From NCBI GenBank assembly GCA_021732085.1, contig JAKFVQ010000007.1, positions 1 to 64,000 on the forward strand: a stretch of 64,000 nucleotides of DNA, written 5' to 3'. Position 1 is the first letter of the stretch, and every line of letters starts with the position of its first letter. This stretch comes from Candidatus Obscuribacterales bacterium (GTDB lineage: Bacteria; Cyanobacteriota; Vampirovibrionia; Obscuribacterales; Obscuribacteraceae). Made by a program: the position numbers and the translations under genes. The notes beneath the pieces were generated by a model, which had not been told where the DNA came from, made no database searches, and worked only from the letters and a program-made list of their open reading frames with translations. Positions 18,968 to 28,317 of this stretch are shown here, one piece after another.

Positions 18968-19201
18968 ATGAGAACGAGAAAGAGAATTCATGTTTATCGC
19001 ACCGGCAACTTCTGGAAAGTCGCGGAAGAAGGACGAGAAAGACAGGGGCGAATATTTCTCACGTCCAGAGAAGCCCTTCGTCGAGCGCAAAGTTTTGCCA
19101 AACGCTATTCCGTAGAAGTTGTTTTTCACCAGAATGGAAATCCAAGTGAATCAGGAAAAGAGCTTGCAAAACCCACTGAGCCAGTGCCGCAAATTAGATA
19201 G
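18968..19201 (+). CDS. Small DUF2188-like protein
   Basis: 77 residues. The pattern 'H-V-Y-R-x-G-x-F-W-K-V-x-x-E-G ... T-S-R-E-A-L-R-R-A-Q-S-F-A-K-R' matches the DUF2188 family (short soluble proteins with a strand-strand-helix-strand core, function unknown). GGGGAGGACGAA precedes the ATG, a strong ribosome site. It lies alone between two minus-strand reading frames. The C-terminal tail is Pro/Glu-rich. Confidence 0.75.
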   Translation: MRTRKRIHVYRTGNFWKVAEEGRERQGRIFLTSREALRRAQSFAKRYSVEVVFHQNGNPSESGKELAKPTEPVPQIR

Positions 19202-19210
19202 ACAGTAGCA

Positions 19211-19735
19211 CTAGACCAGTATCTTGCTCATAAACACACATTTCATCTTGCGGCCGGATCGAAGCAAATGGTGGCCTCTACCATTTATTCGATAACCATT
19301 ACGCAAATAGAAACTCTCCGCGTTGACAGAAGCATCCATCTGCAACTTATGTAGTTTGAGTTTGCGTGCCAATGCCTCCAGCTCATCTAGGATTGCTTTG
19401 CCTGCTCCTAATCCGGAATTATTCGGTGCAACATAACAAGCACGCAATTCATTTTTCCTCGGCACAATGGAACCAAAGCCCAGTATTCCTTGTTGCCCTT
19501 CGGCAAGCAGCCAGATTTCGCCATCGGGATTTTCGACCATGGCTTTTGTAAGGGCTAAAATGCGCTCCTCGTTTACTGGCGAGGACCATTCGTCAAGAAC
19601 TTCTTTGCCGTATGAGCGGGCTCCAAACTCGTGGACGGCTGCATAATGAACGCGAAGAATTGCCTCAGCATCCAGCTCCGTGGCAATTCGGACGGTTAAG
19701 GCTCTTGCTCTGGAATTTTCTATGGGTGCATCCAT
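19211..19735 (-). CDS. GNAT-family N-acetyltransferase
   Basis: 174 residues. Transfers an acetyl group from acetyl-CoA to an unknown amine. The core begins ALTVRIATELDAEAILRVHY; the acetyl-CoA loop is RACYVAPNNSGLGAGKAILD, matching 'V-x-P-x-x-R/S-G-x-G-x-G/A'; the end SFYLRNGYRINGRG is the usual motif of the last strands. The frame is open far upstream across gpsA, but GGAG lies about 9 bases before the ATG at 19735, and homologues begin near there; an ATG at 19810 is the alternative. Divergent from gpsA with a gap of about 125 bases. Confidence 0.85.
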   Translation of the reverse strand: MDAPIENSRARALTVRIATELDAEAILRVHYAAVHEFGARSYGKEVLDEWSSPVNEERILALTKAMVENPDGEIWLLAEGQQGILGFGSIVPRKNELRACYVAPNNSGLGAGKAILDELEALARKLKLHKLQMDASVNAESFYLRNGYRINGRGHHLLRSGRKMKCVFMSKILV

Positions 19736-19859
19736 CAGCCGGGCTCCAGGACTATTGATCAAATTTTGCTTCAAATCTTCCCAAAGCGGCTCTAATTTAA
19801 GCAAGGGCATAGCCCATACACCGTACAATACATGTCCTTCTCCCCTACAGTAGATAGAG

Positions 19860-20924
19860 TTGTCAGAGGTGGGCGCAAAAGCAACAGATGAGCAATCCCG
19901 AATAGCTGTCCTCGGTGCAGGCAGCTGGGGGGGCACTCTTGCGCGCATATTGGCAGCCCAGAATAAGGATGTCAGCCTCTGGACAAGAGATGAGCAGAAG
20001 GCGCGCGCTCTGGCGGAGACACGCTTAATAGAGAAACCGCTGCATATTAGCTTACCGCCAAATCTGCTTGTCTCAAGCAACCTTGAAAAGTGCCTGGAAG
20101 GTCGAGATATCATCATCTTTGCATGCACATCGCAAAGCATGCGATCTGTGGCCAGTCTGGTAAAAGCACAACTGAAGCTGTCGACTCCGGTGCCGGCAGG
20201 CAAGATTTCTGACAACGTCAATAATTTACCGGCCCTGGTCAGCGCTGCCAAGGGATTAGAGCTCGACACCTTCCAACGAATGTCGGAAGTACTCCAAGAG
20301 GTTTGCCCTGAATTGGTGGTCGCTTCACTTTCAGGACCAAATCTGGCAGCCGAAATATTGAAGGGGCTCCCTACGGCGTCGGTTATAGCTTGTAAGGACG
20401 CCGATATTGCCACAAAGATTCAAAAGTCTTTGACGGTGCCAACATTGCGGTTTTATTCCAACACAGATTTGACAGGCGTAGAGCTTGGCGGCTCCTTCAA
20501 AAATGTGATTGCCATCGCCTCTGGTGGCGTCGACGGACTTGGCTTAGGAACAAATGCTAAGGCAGCTCTGATGACGCGCGGACTTGCTGAGATGACCAGA
20601 ATTGCAGTGGCACTGGGAGCGAAAGCCTCCACTTTAGCTGGACTTGCCGGACTAGGCGACCTTGTTGCAACATGCTCCAGCCCGCTTTCACGCAACTACC
20701 GGCTCGGATATATGATAGCGCGCGGCAGCAAAATCAAAGACGCCGAAGCCGAGCTCGGAGCAGTCGCCGAAGGCGTCAACACGGCACGCGCACTTTGCGA
20801 TCTTGCCCGAAAAATGAATATTGAACTTCCAATTGCCTCACAGGTCGAGGCCGCTCTCAACGGCGATATCAGCCCACAAAGAGCAATCATGAACCTGATG
20901 AATAGACCCTTAGTAAGTGAATAG
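19860..20924 (+). CDS. gpsA: Glycerol-3-phosphate dehydrogenase [NAD(P)+]
   Basis: Makes sn-glycerol 3-phosphate from dihydroxyacetone phosphate, the first step of phospholipid synthesis. 354 residues. NAD-binding GAGSWGGTLA near the start, then VSAAKGLE with the catalytic Lys, GGSFKNVIAIASG with the second Lys, and GLAGLGDLVATCSS, all diagnostic. The first codon is uncertain: TTG at 19860 or GTG at 19869; no ATG is available in frame before the NAD-binding motif. The glycosyltransferase gene begins 7 bases after its stop, so the two are probably co-transcribed. Confidence 0.95.
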   Translation: MSEVGAKATDEQSRIAVLGAGSWGGTLARILAAQNKDVSLWTRDEQKARALAETRLIEKPLHISLPPNLLVSSNLEKCLEGRDIIIFACTSQSMRSVASLVKAQLKLSTPVPAGKISDNVNNLPALVSAAKGLELDTFQRMSEVLQEVCPELVVASLSGPNLAAEILKGLPTASVIACKDADIATKIQKSLTVPTLRFYSNTDLTGVELGGSFKNVIAIASGGVDGLGLGTNAKAALMTRGLAEMTRIAVALGAKASTLAGLAGLGDLVATCSSPLSRNYRLGYMIARGSKIKDAEAELGAVAEGVNTARALCDLARKMNIELPIASQVEAALNGDISPQRAIMNLMNRPLVSE

Positions 20925-20931
20925 GTGCACC

Positions 20932-22182
20932 GTGAGCAAAAGAGTGTTGATGCTGTCCTGGGAATATCCTCCGCGCATTATCGGAGGACTTGCTCGCGTT
21001 GTGGCAGAGCTGTCAAAGAAGATGGTCAAGCAAGGCTGGGAAGTGCACGTGGTTACAGCAGACCATCCAGGCACTCCCGAACATGAGATTGCTGACGGAG
21101 TTCACTTGCATCGTGTCAAAACGCAAACCGATCCAACGCCGGATTTTTTGACCTGGGTTCACCGCCTGAATTATGGATTGCTGCAATATGCCATTGAAGT
21201 TCATCGTAAAACGCCCTTTGATATTGTCCACGCTCATGACTGGATGGTTTGTGACGCGGCCTGGACGATGAAAAAAGGCTTCGGTCTGCCAATGATTGCC
21301 ACCATGCATGCCACCGAAGCAGGCCGCATGAAAGGCGTACATTCCGACCTGCAACGCTACATCAATCAAATTGAATGGCGCTTGAGCTTTGAGGCCTGGA
21401 AAGTAATCGTCAATAGCCAGCACATGCGCAATGAAATGATGGGGCACTTTGGAACACCGGCAGACAAACTGGAAGTTATTCCGAATGGCATCGACCCCGA
21501 AACATTTGCTTTTGAATTTGATCCCAAGCCGCTGCGCAATCAATACGCGGCCGAATGGGAGCAGATTGTGCTTTTCGTAGGACGTATGGTTCTGGAAAAG
21601 GGTGTTCAAGTAATGCTGAATGCGATTCCGGCAATTACAGCGGAATGCCCTGGAGCAAAGTTCCTTTGCGTCGGCACTGGATATTACCTGGACGATTTGA
21701 AGCGCCAAGCCGACAACCTCAACATCAACCACAATGTCAAATTCCTTGGATACGTCAGCGATCACGATCTGCTTCGCCTTTATAAAATTGCAGATTGCGT
21801 TTGCATACCTAGCTTGTACGAACCATTTGGCATCGTTGCCCTGGAAGGCATGGCGGCAAAAGCTCCGGTAGTCACATCAGACACAGGAGGCTTGCCTGAT
21901 TTCGTCGAGCATATGGCAAATGGTGTTCTCACTTACACAGACAACACGCAAAGTTTGACCTGGGGAATCCTGCAAGTGCTGAGAAATCCAGACCTCGCTC
22001 AGCAACTTCGCGATGAAGCATACAAACGCGTTTCCACGATCTACAACTGGAACGTCATCGCAAAACGAACACTGGAAGTTTATGAACAAGTACTTGCGGA
22101 AGCTGGAAACATGGGTCCGGACGGAGTAGCTTCCACACCCAAGCAAGCACTGCAAGCGGGCTCCACTCGCGGTGCCTCTTAA
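20932..22182 (+). CDS. GT4-family glycosyltransferase (glycogen-synthase-like)
   Basis: 416 residues. Two-domain GT-B fold enzyme that moves a sugar from a nucleotide donor. N-terminal motif MLSWEYPPRIIGGLARVVAE binds the donor side; DIVHAHDWM follows; the C-terminal donor motif is EPFGIVALEGMAAKAPVV with the E-x7-E pair. The length and the WEYPP start resemble GT4 proteins annotated as glycogen synthase in Cyanobacteria and relatives, but acceptor and donor cannot be read from sequence. I chose the GTG at 20932, preceded by AGGTG; an earlier GTG at 20917 overlaps gpsA. The nucleotidyltransferase fusion starts 27 bases downstream, so a shared role in a glucan or mannan is plausible. Confidence 0.88.
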   Translation: MSKRVLMLSWEYPPRIIGGLARVVAELSKKMVKQGWEVHVVTADHPGTPEHEIADGVHLHRVKTQTDPTPDFLTWVHRLNYGLLQYAIEVHRKTPFDIVHAHDWMVCDAAWTMKKGFGLPMIATMHATEAGRMKGVHSDLQRYINQIEWRLSFEAWKVIVNSQHMRNEMMGHFGTPADKLEVIPNGIDPETFAFEFDPKPLRNQYAAEWEQIVLFVGRMVLEKGVQVMLNAIPAITAECPGAKFLCVGTGYYLDDLKRQADNLNINHNVKFLGYVSDHDLLRLYKIADCVCIPSLYEPFGIVALEGMAAKAPVVTSDTGGLPDFVEHMANGVLTYTDNTQSLTWGILQVLRNPDLAQQLRDEAYKRVSTIYNWNVIAKRTLEVYEQVLAEAGNMGPDGVASTPKQALQAGSTRGAS

Positions 22183-22209
22183 CTTTATACCGACTTCGGA
22201 GGAAAAATA

Positions 22210-24777
22210 ATGAAGGCAGTAATCATGGCTGGAGGTTCAGGTACACGGCTACGTCCGCTAACCTGCCACTTGCCCAAGCCGATGGTACCAGTCATCAATA
22301 AACCCATGTCAGAACACATCGTCGATCTTCTGAAGAAGCACGACTTTAACGATGTGATTTTCGCCTTGCACTACTTGCCGCAAGCGATAAGCGAATATTT
22401 CGGCGACGGTTCCGATTGGGGCATGAAGATCCGCTACTCAATTGAAGAAGGCAAACCACTGGGTACAGCAGGTTGCGTCAAAGCAATCCAAGATCATCTC
22501 GATGATACTTTCATTGTTATCTCCGGCGACGGTCTGACCGACATCGATCTAACTAAGGCGCTGCAATACCACCGCGAGAAGAAATCAAAAGCAACGCTAG
22601 TCCTCAAACGCGTAGAGAATCCACTGGATTACGGTGTTGTGATCACGGACAATAGTGGACGTATCCAGCGATTTGTAGAGAAGCCCGGCGCCAGCGAGAT
22701 TTTCTCCGACACCGTAAATACAGGCATCTATATTCTCGAACCCGAGGTCCTTCTATACGTAGTTATGGGCAGAGAGCAGGATTTCTCGAATGACCTTTTC
22801 CCGCTCCTGCTCCTTCGCAATGAACCGATGTTCGGATATGTTGCCGATGGATACTGGTGTGACGTCGGCAACCTCGCCGTCTACAGACAAGCGCACCAGG
22901 ACATTCTCAACGGCATGGTCAACATCCAAATGGATCTGCCACAAATCTCGCCAGGCGTTTGGGTCGGCGAAGGTACAGAGATCGATTCGTCGGTAAAACT
23001 GAATCCGCCAGTCTTAATCGGGCGCAACTGCCGCATCGCAAAAGATGTGCAGATAGAACCACATACGGTGATTGGCGATAACGTTATCATCCAGGAAAAC
23101 GCGAACCTAAAGCATCCGGTTATCTGGTCTAATAGCTTCATCGGCAGTCAGGCAGCTGTGCGCGCATGTATCATTTGCAACAACGCCAGCATTCACCGCG
23201 GCGCCGAATTGCTCGAAGGCGCAGTTATCGGATCAAAGTCAGTAATCGGAGAGGAAGCTCACATCGATCCTGATGTCAGAATCTGGCCCGACAAGGCGAT
23301 CGATTCCGGAGCTCGCGTCCCCACCTCCGTCATTTGGGGCACCAGAGCACCGAGAAGCTTGTTCGGTGCCAATGGCGTAGTCGGTATCGCAAACGTCGAA
23401 ATCACCCCTGAATTTGCCGTCAACCTGGCTGCTGCATATGGAGCCAGCATCAAGAGCGGACCGGTTCTGGTGAGCCGTGATTACTGGCCTGTAAGCCGGA
23501 TGATCAGCCGTGCAATCGTATCGGGATTGATGAGCGTCGGCGTCGATGTTCAAAATCTTGAGTCAATGCCATTGCCGATCGCGCGCCACTATGTAAAAAC
23601 ACAGAGATCCGCAGGACTTGTGCATACACGGATTTCGCAACGTGATGCCGGCAAAGTAAAAGTTGAATTTTTCGACAGCGTAGGTGTGGCAATCACAAAA
23701 GCGATGGAACGAAAGATCGAGTCAACCTTCTTCAAAGAAGATTTCCCGCGTTGCTTACCGCAGGATGTTGGCGAAATCAACTATCCAAGCCGCGTTCGCG
23801 AGTATTACATGGGCGAATATCTCGGTCATGTTAAAGGACAAGTTTTCGAGCAAGACAAGGTCGCATTCTGCGTGGTGCCTGGATCAAACTACACACGTTT
23901 GACCAAGGAGGGCGCACTGATCACTCGCCCGCCAACAGTCGTCATCGACTATGCTATGGCGGAGACAGGCGTAATTCTGCCTGACTTGCTGGGACAACTC
24001 GGCATCGAAACGGTGGTGCTCAATGCATCGATCAGAGGCAACCCGCCCAAGCAAGAAGAACGCATGGCAATGCGCAAGCAGCTTGCTGACGTAGTCAGAG
24101 CCCTCAATGCAGACATGGGCGCCCAAATCGGAAGAAATGGCGAACAAGTTACACTGGTCGACGAGACCGGCCAGGTTATACGAGGCGAACTTCTGCTAGC
24201 CACCGTAGCTGATATTATTCTGCGCGACAAACACAGCAGTACGATCGTCGTGCCAGTCAACGCCAGCTCAGCCATTGAGCGCATTGCTGCCCGCTATGAC
24301 TGCAAAGTCATTCGCTGCAAAGCCTCTGAAACTGAAATCGGATCGGCAACATCCAAGACACCGGGGGTGAGCATCGGAGGAAGCGCCAATGGTTGCTTCA
24401 TCTTCCCAGACTTTCAGAACGGTTACGACGCGATGTACACTGTAGGTCAGATCCTCGAACATCTGACCTACCAGGGCAGAACGCTGCATCAAGCCGTTTC
24501 GGAATTGCCGCCACTGGTTTATCAAGTTGACTCAGTCCACTGTCCATGGGAGCGAAAAGGTCGTGTCATGCGGCTTCTGGTCGAAAAAAATCAGAACAAA
24601 CCGATGGAATTGTTAGACGGTGTAAAAATTCAGACCAGACCCGATCACTGGATTCTCGTATTACCGGACGCTGTAGAACCTTTAGTGCACGTCTATGCCG
24701 ACGGCACCGATCTGCAGCAAACTTCACGAGACCTCAGCGAATTTTCGGAAATGGTTCGCTATTTCCAGCACGCGTAA
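22210..24777 (+). CDS. Sugar-1-phosphate nucleotidyltransferase fused to a degenerate phosphomannomutase-like domain
   Basis: 855 residues in three parts. Residues 1-235: nucleotidyltransferase with [22 protein letters not shown] and EKPG, expected to make an NDP-sugar (GDP-mannose or glucose type). Residues ~250-375: left-handed beta-helix of hexapeptide repeats ([20 protein letters not shown]). Residues ~385-850: fold of phosphoglucomutase/phosphomannomutase, but the phosphoserine loop TASHNP is replaced by HTRISQRD (472-479) and the metal loop DGDxDR by [10 protein letters not shown] (636-645), so mutase activity is probably lost. Homologues with this layout are known in Cyanobacteria and Actinobacteria, usually called mannose-1-phosphate guanylyltransferase. 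GGAGG lies 5-6 bases before the ATG. Likely in operon with the GT4 gene upstream. Confidence 0.9.
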   Translation: MKAVIMAGGSGTRLRPLTCHLPKPMVPVINKPMSEHIVDLLKKHDFNDVIFALHYLPQAISEYFGDGSDWGMKIRYSIEEGKPLGTAGCVKAIQDHLDDTFIVISGDGLTDIDLTKALQYHREKKSKATLVLKRVENPLDYGVVITDNSGRIQRFVEKPGASEIFSDTVNTGIYILEPEVLLYVVMGREQDFSNDLFPLLLLRNEPMFGYVADGYWCDVGNLAVYRQAHQDILNGMVNIQMDLPQISPGVWVGEGTEIDSSVKLNPPVLIGRNCRIAKDVQIEPHTVIGDNVIIQENANLKHPVIWSNSFIGSQAAVRACIICNNASIHRGAELLEGAVIGSKSVIGEEAHIDPDVRIWPDKAIDSGARVPTSVIWGTRAPRSLFGANGVVGIANVEITPEFAVNLAAAYGASIKSGPVLVSRDYWPVSRMISRAIVSGLMSVGVDVQNLESMPLPIARHYVKTQRSAGLVHTRISQRDAGKVKVEFFDSVGVAITKAMERKIESTFFKEDFPRCLPQDVGEINYPSRVREYYMGEYLGHVKGQVFEQDKVAFCVVPGSNYTRLTKEGALITRPPTVVIDYAMAETGVILPDLLGQLGIETVVLNASIRGNPPKQEERMAMRKQLADVVRALNADMGAQIGRNGEQVTLVDETGQVIRGELLLATVADIILRDKHSSTIVVPVNASSAIERIAARYDCKVIRCKASETEIGSATSKTPGVSIGGSANGCFIFPDFQNGYDAMYTVGQILEHLTYQGRTLHQAVSELPPLVYQVDSVHCPWERKGRVMRLLVEKNQNKPMELLDGVKIQTRPDHWILVLPDAVEPLVHVYADGTDLQQTSRDLSEFSEMVRYFQHA

Positions 24778-24919
24778 ACGCTTATAGCACAGGCACCTCC
24801 AGACTTTAGACTAAAATTCATGTCGAAATAACCGCTCAATAATTTGAATTTGGGCTGGTTTAATTGCCCATTTGGTGGTAAGACAGAAACAGAGGCGTCA
24901 GGGGGCTCAGACTAGAGCT

Positions 24920-26212
24920 ATGGCTATGGACAGCGGCGACATGCTCAAGCAATTGCTTGATAAGTTTGCAAACGAAACCAAATTCATCAACGAAGAACTA
25001 AAAATAATCGAAGAGCAAATCACCGCTCTCAACTCAAAACTGGACGAGTGCCAGGAGAAGCAAGGACGTGTCTCCAAAGATCGTGAGCGGGTGATAGCGA
25101 TGATGGACCGGTACTTGCATGGCAAGTTCGAACCGCCGCCGGAACTGCTCGAAAAGCTTCAGTCAAAAGAGTCAGCAAAAACAGAAACAGCAGCTGCTGT
25201 TGAAACCCCGGTCCAAGAAAGCGGGCCGAAGATAAATCTAGCCAAGCGTGTTAGCAGCAAAAAAGAGTCCGATCTAGAAAGCTCAGTGAAGGCCGAGCCG
25301 GTGAAAAGCGCAAAGGCTGATAAGACAGATGAGCCGGCAGCCAAGGCTGAGCCGGAACCAACAAAAGCCGAACCGGTCGTCAAAGCTGAACCTGTCGTCA
25401 AAGCTGAGCCTGTTGTCAAAGCCGAGCCTGTCGTCAAAGCCGAGCCCGTCGTCAAAGCCGAGCCCGTCATCAAAGCCGAGCCCGTCGTCAAAGCCGAGCC
25501 CGTCGTCAAAGCCGAGCCCGTCGTCAAAGCCGAGCCCGTCGTCAAAGCCGAGCCCGTGCGGAGAGCCGAACCGGTGGCGAAATTCGAGCCCGAACCTGCG
25601 CCAGAGCCAGAACCAGAGCCCGTGGCATTCGAGCCGGAAGCGGAGCCACTCATTCAAGTAGAGCCGATCATGCCCATCGCTCAAGCGGCTGCAAGCGCAG
25701 AAGAACCATTCATGTCTGCGGCAATCCAACCAGCCGACCTGCAAGCGCCACCACCACCTCCGGGTGGAGCGGATTCACTGATGCACGGGCAGCACGATTG
25801 GGGCGAGCCTCAGGCACAGTGGCCCGAAGGTATGAACAATGCATCAGATAATGATTGGAATCAACCGCAAGCGCAATCACAAGCAACAGAATCGCCATGG
25901 CTTGCAGCCCAGTCGGCAGAAGCTGACGTCTGGGGACAGGAAAGCCAGCAACAAGCCGATCAAGGCGTTGATTACTCACAAGCAAATTGGGCCCAGGAAG
26001 AGCAGTATCAGCAGGCGGATCCATCATTAAGTGGAGCTTACGCCGATCCAAGCGCGCAGATTGATCCCAACGCTCTGCAAGCGACGAGCCAGGAAGTAAT
26101 TGCTAATCAACCAGCAGCAACAACTGAACAACAAGGCGGGGAGCCAGCGGAAGAAGGCGATGGCGATACTGTCAAGGAGCTGAATGACGCCCTTCGTAGT
26201 CTCTTTCGCTGA
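24920..26212 (+). CDS. Coiled-coil protein with KAEPVV hexapeptide repeats, function unknown
   Basis: 430 residues. Residues ~5-60 form a coiled coil (KFINEELKIIEEQITALNSK). The middle carries ten near-identical six-residue units AEPVVK and two diverged ones. Then come Glu/Pro-rich and Gln/Trp-rich stretches (QADQGVDYSQANWAQEEQYQ) and a short conserved-looking end (DTVKELNDALRSLFR). No signal peptide, membrane segment or enzyme motif. ATGs at 24872, 24920 and 24926 are possible starts; none has a strong ribosome site, and I chose the one with MAMDSGDM. The Pro/Ala/Lys repeat suggests an extended spacer between an oligomerising head and a C-terminal helix. This is inference. Confidence 0.7.
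   Translation: MAMDSGDMLKQLLDKFANETKFINEELKIIEEQITALNSKLDECQEKQGRVSKDRERVIAMMDRYLHGKFEPPPELLEKLQSKESAKTETAAAVETPVQESGPKINLAKRVSSKKESDLESSVKAEPVKSAKADKTDEPAAKAEPEPTKAEPVVKAEPVVKAEPVVKAEPVVKAEPVVKAEPVIKAEPVVKAEPVVKAEPVVKAEPVVKAEPVRRAEPVAKFEPEPAPEPEPEPVAFEPEAEPLIQVEPIMPIAQAAASAEEPFMSAAIQPADLQAPPPPPGGADSLMHGQHDWGEPQAQWPEGMNNASDNDWNQPQAQSQATESPWLAAQSAEADVWGQESQQQADQGVDYSQANWAQEEQYQQADPSLSGAYADPSAQIDPNALQATSQEVIANQPAATTEQQGGEPAEEGDGDTVKELNDALRSLFR
25367..25582 (+). repeat. 18-bp in-frame tandem repeat (minisatellite)
   Basis: Twelve 18-base units encoding AEPVVK or variants. Units 1-3 differ at third positions, whereas units 4-10 are almost identical (GCCGAGCCCGTCGTCAAA), with one V-to-I change in unit 6. 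The gradient suggests recent expansion by slippage or unequal exchange. It is not a CRISPR: there are no spacers. Confidence 0.9.
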
Positions 26213-26286
26213 TGCAAAGAAGTTTCTAAATCTGTTGTAGCTAGTTAATCCGAGGTCATGCTAGCCAAGCTTTACTTTGCTAACAT

Positions 26287-26547
26287 ATGGCTCGTTTTGA
26301 AGTCTATGTTCGGACAGGAAAGGCAGACGGCCAAATGAAGCAGATCAACGCCATGATGGCAGGGACAGTGGTTGAGGTATTAGTTGCTGCAGGTGATACC
26401 ATCGACAGTGGACAAGATGTTGTCATAATCGAATCAATGAAGATGCAATTGCCAATCACCTCTGAAGTGGCAGGCAAGGTAAGCGAGATCAAAGTCTCCG
26501 CTGGCGATTTCGTCAACGAAGGTGACGTGATTATCGTTTTGGAATAA
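26287..26547 (+). CDS. Stand-alone biotin carboxyl carrier protein
   Basis: 86 residues (70 if translation begins at the internal ATG at 26335). The biotin/lipoyl domain covers nearly the whole protein: MAGTVVEVLVAAGDTIDSGQ, then VIIESMKMQLPI where the Lys of SMKM is the biotin site (usual motif A-M-K-M), and GDFVNEGDVIIVLE. It carries carboxyl groups for a biotin-dependent carboxylase. It stands 4 bases before HMG-CoA lyase, so its partner is most likely 3-methylcrotonyl-CoA carboxylase of leucine breakdown, though the carboxylase subunits are not in the window. A general acyl-CoA carboxylase is the alternative. Confidence 0.85.
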   Translation: MARFEVYVRTGKADGQMKQINAMMAGTVVEVLVAAGDTIDSGQDVVIIESMKMQLPITSEVAGKVSEIKVSAGDFVNEGDVIIVLE

Positions 26548-26551
26548 GGAA

Positions 26552-27499
26552 ATGAATTTACCTTCTGAAGTTAGCATTGTCGAAGTAGGACCGCGCGACG
26601 GGCTGCAAAACGAATCCGTTATGGTTCCCACCCCCGACAAGCGCCGATTGATTGAGGCGTTGGCTGAGGCTGGACTGAGCAGAATCGAGGTGGGCTCCTT
26701 CGTAAGTCCGAAATGGATTCCCCAGATGGCCGACGGACTTGAGCTTATCCGCTCTTTGAATTTGCCCAAGGAAATGCGAACATCGGCCCTTGTGCCTAAC
26801 GACAAAGGCTACGAAGGCGCACTGGAAGCAGGTCTCAAAGAAATCGCGCTGTTCATGTCGGCCACAGAATCGCACAACAAGAAGAACATCAACAAATCCA
26901 CACAAGAAGCTGTCGATACGCTAGCTTCTCTGGCTAAAAGAGGCAGAAGCGACGGGCTGAAGATTCGATGCTATTTGTCGGTGGTCTTCGTTTGCCCTTA
27001 CGAAGGTAAAACAGATCCGCGCAAAGTCGAAGAGCTGGTCAAGCAATTGGTTGGAATTGGGATTGACGAGCTTTCATTGGGCGACACCATAGGCGGTGCC
27101 ACACCACAAGATGTTTGGAATATACTGGAGCGCCTCGAAAAGGATGTGCCAAAGAATCAATTGGCTCTTCACTTCCATGACACCAGAGGCACTGCTTTAG
27201 CTAATGTTTTGGCTGGGTTGCAAGCTGGTATTACGATATTCGACTCCAGCATCGGTGGCATGGGTGGCTGTCCCTATGCGCCAGGAGCAGCCGGAAATCT
27301 GGCGACAGAAGACCTCGTTTATATGCTCAATGGCATGGGGATCAAAACCGGCATAAATTTAGAGAAGCTGGTTGACGCAGGTCAACTGGCTCAGGAACTC
27401 GTACAACACAAATTGGCAGGGAGGTATTTGCAAGCATGTCTGGCGAGTCGAGCAAAGTTATCGAAAGAGAACGAAACGAAATTGGAAACTTGCAAATGA
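26552..27499 (+). CDS. mvaB: Hydroxymethylglutaryl-CoA lyase
   Basis: Splits 3-hydroxy-3-methylglutaryl-CoA into acetyl-CoA and acetoacetate, the last step of leucine breakdown. 315 residues, usual length ~300. The TIM-barrel start VEVGPRDGLQNE holds the metal-binding Asp and the catalytic Arg; LSLGDTIGGATP and LALHFHDTRGTALAN give the metal His pair; GMGGCPYAPGAAGNLATED holds the catalytic Cys and is the family signature. AAGGAA precedes the ATG. Its stop overlaps the next gene by four bases (ATGA). Confidence 0.95.
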   Translation: MNLPSEVSIVEVGPRDGLQNESVMVPTPDKRRLIEALAEAGLSRIEVGSFVSPKWIPQMADGLELIRSLNLPKEMRTSALVPNDKGYEGALEAGLKEIALFMSATESHNKKNINKSTQEAVDTLASLAKRGRSDGLKIRCYLSVVFVCPYEGKTDPRKVEELVKQLVGIGIDELSLGDTIGGATPQDVWNILERLEKDVPKNQLALHFHDTRGTALANVLAGLQAGITIFDSSIGGMGGCPYAPGAAGNLATEDLVYMLNGMGIKTGINLEKLVDAGQLAQELVQHKLAGRYLQACLASRAKLSKENETKLETCK

Positions 27500-28317
27500 A
27501 TCAGCTTGCCGAATTCTCCGATGTATTGCTGGTCGAGAAAGAAGGACCAGTTGCATGGTTCAAACTGAATCGCGTCAAGGTTCATAACTGCCTCAATCGG
27601 CGATTGCTGGAAGCTATGCAAGCAGCTTGTCGGGCGGCGGCGCAGGACAAAGATGTACGCGTAGTCATTGTTACCGGATCCGGCAAGAAGGTTTTCTGTT
27701 CGGGAGCGGATCTTGCCGAGCGCAAAGGAATGACTGAAGGACAAGTATTGGATTACCTCAATTTGATCCAGAACACAATGCTGAGCATCGAGCAGCTTCC
27801 GCAGCCTGTTATCGCAGCAATGAATGGTTCTGCATTCGGCGGCGGCACCGAGTTAGCCCTTGCCTGCGACCTGCGCATGATGACGGAAGAAGCGATTATG
27901 CGCCTGACAGAAGTAAAGTTGGGCATTATACCGGGCGCTGGTGGCACGCAACGCCTGAGCCGTTTGATTGGCAAATCAAGAGCCAAAGAAATGGTTCTTA
28001 CGGCACGGGCCATGTCCGCGCAAGAGGCATTGCAGATCGGGCTAGCACATCGAGTCGTTGAAAAAGCAGCTGATGATACAGACGAGCATGAACTCCTTCG
28101 CAAGCAAGCTTTCGAGTGGGCAAAAGAAATTGCACAAGCAGCTCCGCTCGCTCTGAAAGCGGCCAAGTTCGCCATCGATAATGGCTTCGATCGCGATCTG
28201 GCAGCAGGACTAGCTCTTGAGTCAAAAGCTTACCTGACATTGATCAATACGAAGGACAGACTGGAAGGTCTTGCCGCCTTTGCCGAGAAGCGGGACCCCG
28301 TCTACAAGGGCGAATAA
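27496..28317 (+). CDS. Enoyl-CoA hydratase family protein, probably methylglutaconyl-CoA hydratase
   Basis: 273 residues, crotonase fold. The oxyanion-hole segments are FCSGADLAERKGM and AMNGSAFGGGTELALACDLR. The segment LTEVKLGIIPGAGGTQRLSR is closest to AUH/LiuC methylglutaconyl-CoA hydratases, with the acid/base Glu in TEVKLGI. This enzyme makes HMG-CoA from 3-methylglutaconyl-CoA, the substrate of the lyase encoded just upstream. The ATG at 27496 overlaps the lyase stop (ATGA), so translation is coupled; an in-frame start 60 bases earlier would give an unconserved N-terminus. Context and sequence agree on leucine breakdown. Confidence 0.9.
   Translation: MNQLAEFSDVLLVEKEGPVAWFKLNRVKVHNCLNRRLLEAMQAACRAAAQDKDVRVVIVTGSGKKVFCSGADLAERKGMTEGQVLDYLNLIQNTMLSIEQLPQPVIAAMNGSAFGGGTELALACDLRMMTEEAIMRLTEVKLGIIPGAGGTQRLSRLIGKSRAKEMVLTARAMSAQEALQIGLAHRVVEKAADDTDEHELLRKQAFEWAKEIAQAAPLALKAAKFAIDNGFDRDLAAGLALESKAYLTLINTKDRLEGLAAFAEKRDPVYKGE

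Noticed and set aside
19736..20413. Long N-terminal extension of the GNAT protein
   Set aside because: It runs antisense through gpsA and has no conserved content. The family starts at about 19735.
21013..21765. 250-codon minus-strand frame inside the GT4 gene
   Set aside because: It is fully antisense to a well conserved glycosyltransferase and encodes no known domain.
25367..25582. Possible CRISPR array
   Set aside because: The units are contiguous 18-mers with no spacers, in frame, and inside a gene.
25159..25744. Open frames on both strands across the KAEPVV repeat
   Set aside because: An 18-bp repeat without stops keeps several frames open at once. Only the plus frame continues into a normal coding sequence on both sides.
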